From: Lichenibacterium minor
GTDB taxonomy: Bacteria > Pseudomonadota > Alphaproteobacteria > Rhizobiales > Beijerinckiaceae
Length of the DNA: 64,000 nucleotides
Reading direction: 5' to 3'
Assembly (NCBI RefSeq): GCF_004137685.1
Contig: NZ_QYBB01000003.1
Coordinates: forward strand, 186,001 to 250,000
The notes beneath the pieces are model-generated. The model was not told where the DNA came from and searched no databases. It saw only the letters and a program-made list of their open reading frames with translations. Positions 56,096 through 64,000 of this stretch are shown one piece after another. How positions within the stretch are numbered: position 1 is the stretch's first letter; each line of letters starts with the position of its first letter. The translations under genes were made by a program, and so were the position numbers.

Positions 56096-57062
56096 CGGGG
56101 GATCCGTCGGTGGGCCGGGGGGCGAACGGCACGGCCGCATGCAGGGGTCGTGCCTGTCGGTTGTCCAGGCTGAGGCTGAGGAGCTCGGGGCGGGCGTAGT
56201 GGCCGACCGAGTCCATCATGCGCTTGCGCTTGGTGATCACGGCCATGTCGAGGTCGGCGACGAGCACGCCTTCGCCGCCCCGCAGCGGTGGCGCGAGGTG
56301 GACGCCCTCGGGCGACACGATCGCGGTGCAGCAGCCGCCGCGCAGAGCGCCGCGCATGCGGTCGTCCGGGGTGATGGCCTCGATCTGGGCGTCGGTCAGC
56401 CAGCCGCAGGCGTTGACCACGAAGCAGCCGGCTTCGAGCGCGTGGTGGCGGATCGTCACCTCCATCTGGTCGGCGAAGATCTGGCCCACCATCGAGCCCG
56501 GGAACTGGGCGGCGTGGATTTCCTCGCCCTGCGCCATGAGGCTGTAGCGGGCGAGGGGGTTGTAGTGCTCCCAGCAGGCCAGCGCGCCGACGCGGCCGAC
56601 CGCCGTGCCGGCGACCCGAAGGCCCGAACCGTCGCCCTGCCCCCAGATCATCCGCTCGTGGAAGGTGGGCGTGATCTTGCGCCGCCGCAGGGCCAGCGCG
56701 CCGTCGGCGTCGAACACCAGCTGGGCGTTGTACAGCGTTCCGCCGTCCCGCTCGGTGACGCCGAGCACCACCACCATGCCGTGGCGGCGCGCCGCCGCCG
56801 CCACGGCATCGCAGACCGGGCCCGGCACCACCACGGCCTCGTCGTAGAGGCGGACGTGCTCGGCGCCGGTGGTGGCGGGCGACTGGACGAAGGAGAAGTA
56901 GGGGTACCAGGGGACCAGCGTTTCGGGGAACACCGCAAAGGCGACGCCGTCCCGCGCCAGGGCGTCGATGGCGTCGAGCACCTTGTCGACGGTGCCGCCG
57001 GGTCGGTCGAGCACCGGCGCCATCTGCACGGCGGCGGCCCGGACGGTCCTCTTCTGGCTCAT
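55980..57062 (-). CDS. nitC: Nitrilase, Nit6803/MSMEG clade 1 type (NitC)
   Basis: 360-residue carbon-nitrogen hydrolase with the complete Glu-Lys-Cys triad: Glu47 in [13 protein letters not shown], Lys129 in [11 protein letters not shown] and Cys163 in [30 protein letters not shown] is the typical N-terminus. Clade-1 nitrilases in these clusters hydrolyse nitriles; the P. fluorescens NitC converts cyanide. The last ~35 residues (Pro/Ala/Arg-rich) extend past the usual end and overlap the radical SAM start. Gap of 58 bases to the MSMEG_0572 gene upstream. ATG 57062. Natural substrate in this organism is inference. Confidence 0.95.
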   Translation of the reverse strand: MSQKRTVRAAAVQMAPVLDRPGGTVDKVLDAIDALARDGVAFAVFPETLVPWYPYFSFVQSPATTGAEHVRLYDEAVVVPGPVCDAVAAAARRHGMVVVLGVTERDGGTLYNAQLVFDADGALALRRRKITPTFHERMIWGQGDGSGLRVAGTAVGRVGALACWEHYNPLARYSLMAQGEEIHAAQFPGSMVGQIFADQMEVTIRHHALEAGCFVVNACGWLTDAQIEAITPDDRMRGALRGGCCTAIVSPEGVHLAPPLRGGEGVLVADLDMAVITKRKRMMDSVGHYARPELLSLSLDNRQARPLHAAVPFAPRPTDGSPDDRRQPELAAPAVAGLASPVDREADQRAAVLRGAPARP

Positions 57063-57120
57063 GAAACCCCCTCGATCGTGGGATGGCCGCCCAGGCCGCG
57101 CGGGCCGGGCGGCGACAGCG

Positions 57121-57603
57121 TCACAGCGTCCAGGTGTCGAGGATGAAGGCGCCGGCCTTGCGGTGCAGCAGGACGAGGTCGAGCGTGTCGAGCGGACCGA
57201 TGGGTCGGATGCCCTCGATGAGCGACGCTTCGCCGTGGCCATAGAGCGCCTGGAGGGCGAAGCGGCAGCAGTAAACCTTGCCGCCCTCGCTCATGAACTT
57301 CGCGAGCTGGTTGTTGAAGTTCTGGTGGCCCGGGAAGGCGTCGTCGCCCAGCCGCGGGAAGCCGCGCTGCACGCCGAGCGTGACGCCGGGGCCGTAGAGC
57401 AGGATGGACGTTTCGAAGCCCTTGCGCAGCAGGCGGGTGGCTTGGAGCAGGTTCACCAGGCCGATCGAGCCCTCGAACGCGACCGTGTGGAAGGTGACGA
57501 GGGCTTTTTCGCCGGGTTCGGCCTTCACGTCCTCGAAAACCTTCTCCTCGTAGTCGACGAGAAAGTCGCCCTTCTTGTGATGCGGAATCTCGACTGCAGG
57601 CAT
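57121..57603 (-). CDS. nitB: MSMEG_0572/Sll0783-family nitrogen-starvation response protein (NitB)
   Basis: 160 residues with no known catalytic motif. [20 protein letters not shown], then [52 protein letters not shown], and a Cys pair in [14 protein letters not shown]; the fold resembles DsrE-like proteins. The Synechocystis homologue Sll0783 is strongly induced by nitrogen starvation and affects polyhydroxybutyrate accumulation. First gene of the cluster, behind a GGGGAGAG ribosome-binding site and a sigma-54 promoter. ATG 57603. Confidence 0.93.
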   Translation of the reverse strand: MPAVEIPHHKKGDFLVDYEEKVFEDVKAEPGEKALVTFHTVAFEGSIGLVNLLQATRLLRKGFETSILLYGPGVTLGVQRGFPRLGDDAFPGHQNFNNQLAKFMSEGGKVYCCRFALQALYGHGEASLIEGIRPIGPLDTLDLVLLHRKAGAFILDTWTL

Positions 57604-57630
57604 ATCGGCTCTCCCCAAGGCGACCCTGGC

Positions 57631-57646
57631 CCGGCCGCGCGGCCGG
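57631..57646. repeat. Palindrome in the Nit1C leader
   Basis: Perfect 16-base palindrome CCGGCCGCGCGGCCGG, about 28 bases upstream of the nitB start and inside the predicted mRNA leader. Could form a leader hairpin of up to 8 bp or simply reflect high G+C. Confidence 0.35.
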
Positions 57647-57687
57647 ACACGAACCGGCGAAGCGCTGCGGTTCGACCAAGGATGTTC

Positions 57688-57702
57688 GCAAGCGCCGTGC
57701 CA
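57688..57702 (-). promoter_or_regulatory. Sigma-54 promoter of the Nit1C operon
   Basis: On the minus strand the sequence reads TGGCAC-GGCGC-TTGC, an exact match to the -24 (TGGCAC) and -12 (TTGC) elements with the mandatory 5-base spacing. It lies 85 bases upstream of nitB and points at it, with a start site expected near 57676. This fits nitrogen-dependent control; in P. fluorescens the cluster is driven by the sigma-54 activator NitA. No enhancer-binding protein gene is in the window. Confidence 0.8.
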
Positions 57703-57748
57703 CCGCCCCCCGCCCGCACCGGCGCCGACAGCCGAGCCTCGAAATACA

Positions 57749-57766
57749 GTCAATCGACCGGTCAAT
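57749..57766. promoter_or_regulatory. Direct repeat GTCAAT upstream of the Nit1C promoter
   Basis: GTCAAT at 57749-57754 and again at 57761-57766, 12 bases apart, about 50 bases upstream of the -24 element. The same TCAAT half-site occurs in the palindrome at 57986-58011, near the divergent MocR gene. MocR regulators commonly bind direct repeats, so both may be its sites. Inference. Confidence 0.45.
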
Positions 57767-57985
57767 ATCGCGCGACGACTGGCGATGTTTTCAGCGCGGA
57801 TGCCCGGTGATTCTCCACGCGAAGGCCACCCCTTGGGCGTGCGGAAAGAACAGGCACAGTCTTCGCCGCCGCCCCGCCGCCGGGGCGACCGTCGATCGGC
57901 GCGCCCTTTGCCACGGGGCGCCCGGGCGGAAACGCGGTCGGGGATGCGGGCTCGCGCGCGAACCGTGCGGCTGCGGCGCGAAACT

Positions 57986-58011
57986 TGCGATCAATGCTGC
58001 AATTGACCGCA
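57986..58011. promoter_or_regulatory. Palindromic operator candidate of the MocR gene
   Basis: Inverted repeat with arms TGCGaTCAAT (57986-57995) and ATTGAcCGCA (58002-58011) around a 6-base centre, 18 of 20 arm positions symmetric. It ends 30 bases before the MocR start codon, where a self-regulating repressor would bind, and shares TCAAT with the repeats near the Nit1C promoter. Confidence 0.55.
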
Positions 58012-58041
58012 GGACGGGATCAGGACCGTGCAGGCTCGCCC

Positions 58042-59436
58042 ATGACCCTTTGGACGCCCGACCTCGCCAAGTTCGGCCGGCCGCATTACCGCGCCATCGC
58101 CGACGCCATCGCGGACGACATCGGGAGCGGACGCTTGTCGCCGAGCGACCGGCTGCCGCCGCAGCGCCGCCTGGCGGACGCGCTGGGGCTCAACTTTTCC
58201 ACGGTGGCCCGCGGCTACGTGGAAGCGCAGCGGCGGGGGCTGATCGCGTCGCGGGTCGGCCAGGGCACGGTGGTGGCGGGCCCGCCCGCCGGCACGCGGG
58301 GGCGCGACGCCGCCGGCGGCCCCCGGCGGCCGGCCCTCGTCGACTTCTCCATGAACCTGCCGCCCGAGCCCGACGACCCGGACCTGCTCGGGCGCATGCG
58401 CGACGGCTTGGCGGCGGTGTCGGCCGACCTGACGAACCTGCTGCGCTACCAGGGCTTCGGCGGGGCGCGGGAGGACCGCGAGGCCGCGCTCGCCTGGCTG
58501 GCGCGCCGGGGGCTCGCGCCGGCGGCGAACCGGCTGCTGGTGTGCCCCGGGGCCCACAGCGCGCTGCTCGCGGTGCTGTCGACGCTGTGCCGCCCCGGCG
58601 ACGCGGTGTGCTGCGAAGCTTTGACCTATCCCGGGGCGCGGTCCATCGCGGCGCATCTCGGGCTGGAGCTGATCGGCCTGCCGACGGACCGCGAGGGCAT
58701 CGACGCCGCGGCCTTCGCGGCCACCTGCGCCAAGCACCGCCCGAAGGCGCTCTACCTGAACCCCACGCTGCTCAACCCCACCACCCAGACGGTGTCGCGC
58801 GCGCGGCGGGACGCCATCGTCGAGGTGGCGCGGCGCTATGCTGTGGCGATCGTCGAGGACGACGCCTACGGGGTGCTGCCGCCGTCCTCGCCCCCGCCCT
58901 TCGCCGCCCTGGCGCCGGAAACCACGTACCACGTCGCGGGGCTGTCCAAGTGCCTCGGCGCCGGCCTGCGCATCGCCTACCTGGTGGCGCCGAGCGCCCG
59001 CACCGCCCTGCCCGTCGCCGCCAGCCTGCGCGCCGCCACCGTGATGGCGTCGCCGATCACCGCCGCCCTCGCCACCCGCTGGATCACGGACGGGACGGCC
59101 GACGCCGTCCTGGGCTTCGTGCGCGCGGAGTCGATCGCCCGTCAGCGGCTGGCCGTGGCCGCCCTGCCGGCGGCGCGGGTGGAGGCCGACCCGCACGGGT
59201 TCCACGTCTGGATGCGCCTGCCGGACCCCTGGACCCGCTCCGCCTTCGCGTCGCAGGTGCGCTCGACCGGCATCGGCGTCGTGGCGAGCGACCCCTTCGT
59301 GGCGGCGGGCGCGGCGCCCGAAGCGGTGCGGATCTGCCTCGGCGGGCTGGCGAACCGCGACGACGTCGCCCATGCCCTCGACGTCATCGCCCACGCGCTC
59401 GACGAAGCGCCGGTCCTGTCGTCGGCCTTCATCTGA
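58042..59436 (+). CDS. MocR-type GntR regulator with aminotransferase-like domain
   Basis: 464 residues. The N-terminal winged helix of the GntR family (HYRAIADAIADDIGSGRLSPSDRLPPQRRLADAL, VARGYVEAQRRGLIASRVGQGT) joins a fold-type I PLP domain (about 110-460). The PLP site is intact: LLVCPGAHSALLAVLS, EDDAYGVLPP for the ring-stacking Asp, and GLSKCLGAGLRIAYL with the Schiff-base Lys. MocR proteins use PLP, or PLP with an amino ligand, to sense metabolites. It is divergent from the Nit1C operon (438 bases between), with TCAAT repeats in the intergenic DNA, so it is a strong candidate regulator of that operon or of the downstream CLC/DMT genes. ATG 58042. Confidence 0.94.
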   Translation: MTLWTPDLAKFGRPHYRAIADAIADDIGSGRLSPSDRLPPQRRLADALGLNFSTVARGYVEAQRRGLIASRVGQGTVVAGPPAGTRGRDAAGGPRRPALVDFSMNLPPEPDDPDLLGRMRDGLAAVSADLTNLLRYQGFGGAREDREAALAWLARRGLAPAANRLLVCPGAHSALLAVLSTLCRPGDAVCCEALTYPGARSIAAHLGLELIGLPTDREGIDAAAFAATCAKHRPKALYLNPTLLNPTTQTVSRARRDAIVEVARRYAVAIVEDDAYGVLPPSSPPPFAALAPETTYHVAGLSKCLGAGLRIAYLVAPSARTALPVAASLRAATVMASPITAALATRWITDGTADAVLGFVRAESIARQRLAVAALPAARVEADPHGFHVWMRLPDPWTRSAFASQVRSTGIGVVASDPFVAAGAAPEAVRICLGGLANRDDVAHALDVIAHALDEAPVLSSAFI

Positions 59437-59707
59437 CGGCGGCCGCGCGAGACCGCCGATCCGCCCGCCTGCCACGCCGCCCGGGCCTCGATCCGCGACC
59501 GGACCCGCCGGGCGCCGAAGCCCCACGACGGGGTCCCGTCGAGAACCCACGCGGCCGAAGCCGTCGCGGACGACGGCGGCGGTGACGGGATCGGGGTGAG
59601 GCGCGACGGGGCGCGACGTGCCGCCGCCGAAGCCCAATCGCCCTCGACCCCGCCCGACGCTTCCGCCCGGGGTTGTGACGGCGGGGCGAATCCCCGATAC
59701 GGGACGG

Positions 59708-61066
59708 ATGCCGCTCCCCCCTCGCCGCCGCCGCACGTTCCGGCGCAGCCTCCGCCTCCGCGCCCTGCGCATCTGGCTGCCACGCGTCCGGCGGCGCTCC
59801 TTCTTCCTGTTCGGCGGCATCGCGGTGGGCGGGCTCGCGGTCGCGATGGCGCTGCTGGCCGACAAGGCCCAGGCGCTCTTCGCCGCCGCCGCCGACCGCG
59901 CCCCCTCCGCGCCCTTCCTGGTGACGCCGCTCGGCTTCGCCTTGTCGGCGTGGCTGGCGCGGCGCTATTTCCCCAACTCGGGCGGCAGCGGCATCCCGCA
60001 GGTGATCGCCGCCCACCAGATCGCCGATCCGGCGCAGCGCCAGCCGCTGGTCAGCCTGAAGGTCGCCTTCGGCAAAATCCTGCTCCTGCTGCTCGGCCTC
60101 GCCTGCGGGGCTTCGACGGGGCGCGAAGGCCCCACCGTGCAGGTCGGCGCTTCGGTCATGTACGCGCTGGGCCGGCTGGCGCCGCACCGGCAGCCGGGGC
60201 TGCTCATCGCCGGCTCGGCCGCCGGCATCGCGGCGGCCTTCAACGCGCCGCTCGCCGGCATCATCTTCGGCATCGAGGAGATGAGCCGCTCCTTCGAGGA
60301 GCGCACCAGCGGCCTCATCCTCGGCACCGTCATCGCGGCCGGCCTCACCTCGCTGGCCCTGGTGAAGAACTACACCTATTTCGGCGTCACCGCGGACGAG
60401 ATGCCCTTCGGCGCCGAATGGTTGGCGGTGCCGGTCATCGCGGCGGCGGGCGGGCTGTTCGGCGGCATCTTCAGCCGCATCCTCATCGCGGCCGGGCGCG
60501 GCTTCCCCGGGGCCGTGGGGGCCGCCATCAAGGCACGGCCGGTGCTGTTCGCGGCGCTGTGCGGGCTCGGCGTGGCGCTGTGCGGCGCCGGCGCGGCCAA
60601 CAGCGTCTTCGGCACCGGCTACGACCAGGCCAAGGCCATCCTCTACGGCACTTCGTCCCTGCCCGCGAGCTTCGGGCCGATGAAGTTCCTCGCCACCGTG
60701 CTGTCCTCGATCAGCGGCATCCCGGGCGGCATCTTCGCGCCGTCGCTCGCGGTCGGCGCGGGGCTGGCGGCCGACCTGCACGGGCTGCTGCCGATGACGC
60801 CGATCGGCGTGCTGACGATCCTCGGCATGGTGAGCTACCTGTCGGGCGTCGTGCAGGCGCCCATCACCTCCTTCGTCATCGTCGACGAGATGACCCAGAA
60901 CCACGGCCTCGTGATCCCCATCATGATCTGCGCCATCATCGCCAACGCGGTGTCGAAGAGCGTCCATCCGCACGGCGTCTACCATTCCCTGTCACGCAAC
61001 TTCATGCCGGTGCCGGTGGCCGGGCCGTCGCGCGACGGCGGGGCCGCGCGGGCGACGGGGCATTGA
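59708..61066 (+). CDS. CLC-family chloride channel/antiporter
   Basis: 452 residues, about ten or more membrane helices. The ion-pathway signatures are GGSGIPQ (family GSGIP), CGASTGREGPTVQ (GREGP) and SGIPGGIFAPSLAVG (GIFAP). The gating glutamate of GREGP is present, which fits an active transporter of the EcClcA type; the internal proton-glutamate is not obvious, so channel activity cannot be excluded. The start at ATG 59708 follows a long high-G+C stretch with no gene. The stop overlaps the start of the DMT gene (TTGA), so both are made together. Confidence 0.93.
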   Translation: MPLPPRRRRTFRRSLRLRALRIWLPRVRRRSFFLFGGIAVGGLAVAMALLADKAQALFAAAADRAPSAPFLVTPLGFALSAWLARRYFPNSGGSGIPQVIAAHQIADPAQRQPLVSLKVAFGKILLLLLGLACGASTGREGPTVQVGASVMYALGRLAPHRQPGLLIAGSAAGIAAAFNAPLAGIIFGIEEMSRSFEERTSGLILGTVIAAGLTSLALVKNYTYFGVTADEMPFGAEWLAVPVIAAAGGLFGGIFSRILIAAGRGFPGAVGAAIKARPVLFAALCGLGVALCGAGAANSVFGTGYDQAKAILYGTSSLPASFGPMKFLATVLSSISGIPGGIFAPSLAVGAGLAADLHGLLPMTPIGVLTILGMVSYLSGVVQAPITSFVIVDEMTQNHGLVIPIMICAIIANAVSKSVHPHGVYHSLSRNFMPVPVAGPSRDGGAARATGH

Positions 61067-61944
61067 GGGGGCACGGCGCCGGCATCGCGCTGTATTCGCT
61101 CGGGGTGCTGCTCTTCGCCGTCAACGACGCGCTCGGGAAGTGGCTGGTGGGCCCCTACGGCGTGCCGGAAGTGTTGGCGCTGCGCAGCATCGGCGCCGCG
61201 GCCGTCCTGGTGCCGCTGGTGCTGTGGCGGCGGCCCGACCTCGACATCCGCGACCAGTGGCGGCCGCACGCGCTGCGCATCGCCTGCGCGGTGGTGGACA
61301 GCTTCGCCTTCTACTTCGCCAGCCGCGCCCTGCCGCTGGCCGACGTGATGTGCTTCTACCTGGCGGCGCCGCTGATCATCACGGCGCTGTCCGCCCTCGC
61401 CCTGGGCGAGCCGGTGGGGCGGTTCCGCTGGAGCGCGGTGGGCGTCGGGTTCCTCGGCGTCGTCGTGGCCCTGCGCCCGTCCGGCGCGTCCTTCTCGGCG
61501 CCGGCCCTGGTGGCGATCCTGGGCGCCACCGCCTTCGCGGGGTCCATCGCGGTCACGCGGCGGCTGCGCCGCACCGACTGGCTGACGCTGACGGCCTGGC
61601 AGTACCTCGGCACGGGCCTCTTCGGCGCGGCGATGCTGCCGACCGGCTGGGTGGCGCCCTCCGCCGCCGACTTCGGCCTGATGGCCCTGGTGGGCGCCGT
61701 GTCGATGAGCTGCTTCGTGTGCATCACCCGCGCGCTGGCGCTGGCGCCGGCGTCGCTCCTGGCGCCCTTCCAATATGCCTCGATCGTGTGGGCGGCACTG
61801 ATGGGCTACGCGGTGTGGGGCGACGTCCCGGGGCCGAGCGTGGTCCTGGGCGCGGCCGTGATCGTCGCCTCGGGGCTCGTCGTGCTGGCGCGCGAACGGA
61901 TGCGCGGCCTGCGGGTGGCCGACGGGGTGGCGCCCGTGCCGTGA
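61063..61944 (+). CDS. EamA/DMT-family permease
   Basis: 293 residues in two EamA repeats of five helices each: [23 protein letters not shown] in the first helix, [42 protein letters not shown] at the repeat junction, [22 protein letters not shown] in the second. Ten hydrophobic segments in total. Drug/metabolite superfamily members usually export amino acids, nucleobases or related small molecules. The start is TTG 61063, overlapping the CLC stop by four bases; no ATG is available before helix 1. Substrate unknown. Confidence 0.9.
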   Translation: MRGHGAGIALYSLGVLLFAVNDALGKWLVGPYGVPEVLALRSIGAAAVLVPLVLWRRPDLDIRDQWRPHALRIACAVVDSFAFYFASRALPLADVMCFYLAAPLIITALSALALGEPVGRFRWSAVGVGFLGVVVALRPSGASFSAPALVAILGATAFAGSIAVTRRLRRTDWLTLTAWQYLGTGLFGAAMLPTGWVAPSAADFGLMALVGAVSMSCFVCITRALALAPASLLAPFQYASIVWAALMGYAVWGDVPGPSVVLGAAVIVASGLVVLARERMRGLRVADGVAPVP

Positions 61945-62017
61945 GGGCCCGGGCCGCGCGCGTCGCGGCCGGCCGCGCAGGCTTTGCAGCCCGCCCCGCC
62001 GGCCCCATATTCGACCC

Positions 62018-64000
<1,983 letters not shown>

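Overview
The window is a very G+C-rich, gene-dense chromosomal segment of an alphaproteobacterium, most likely a Hyphomicrobiales member near Methylobacteriaceae/Beijerinckiaceae. This is an inference. It rests on the block ahcY - divL-like kinase - tsaE/amgK fusion - murU-like - addB - addA, on cspA-rpsU, on etfBA next to a 3-hydroxybutyryl-CoA dehydrogenase, and on a degP - OmpR-type regulator - kinase operon. No rRNA, tRNA, insertion sequence, prophage or CRISPR array was seen. The first gene (dppC-like, 1-411) and the last (uvrB, from 62018) run off the ends.

Layout. 1-3161: peptide-type ABC transporter (dppA, dppB, dppC) on the minus strand. 3375-4875: ahcY behind a palindromic SahR-like operator. 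5152-9618: a DivL-like pseudokinase with Tyr in place of the H-box His, an orphan Mrr-type nuclease, then rpsU and cspA. 9956-19053: a tightly packed plus-strand run with the TsaE-AmgK fusion, a MurU-like nucleotidyltransferase, AddB and AddA (tRNA modification, sugar-phosphate metabolism, double-strand break repair). 19236-27094: mixed metabolic and regulatory genes (amino-acid binding protein, M20 peptidase, HIBADH-type dehydrogenase, receiver, LysR, SRAP, OxlT-type carrier). 27188-32457: Trm112-like protein, Lon-N protein, TPR-thioredoxin, divergent galE/galU, zinc-type CobW GTPase. 32546-37078: degP with its two-component pair behind a CpxR-like direct repeat, and infC with an apparent AUU start. 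37386-48063: single-domain receivers, an IsdG-type protein, an MMPL exporter, an HNH protein, etfBA/hbd, a divergent CitE-like protein and an O-antigen-ligase-like membrane protein.

The most distinctive region is 50633-58041. It carries a complete minus-strand Nit1C-type cluster: MSMEG_0572/Sll0783 protein, nitrilase, radical SAM, GNAT, AIR-synthase-like protein, glycosyltransferase, MSMEG_0570 protein and flavin oxidoreductase. In Pseudomonas fluorescens this cluster is linked to cyanide assimilation, and in cyanobacteria the sll0783 group responds to nitrogen starvation. Here it has a near-perfect sigma-54 promoter and a divergent MocR/GntR regulator, whose flanking DNA carries TCAAT direct and inverted repeats. 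A hybrid histidine kinase lies directly downstream on the same strand. The final product of Nit1C is not firmly established, so this is the best candidate for an incompletely described system. Downstream of the MocR gene lie a CLC chloride channel coupled to a DMT permease, and uvrB with an unusually long N-terminal extension.
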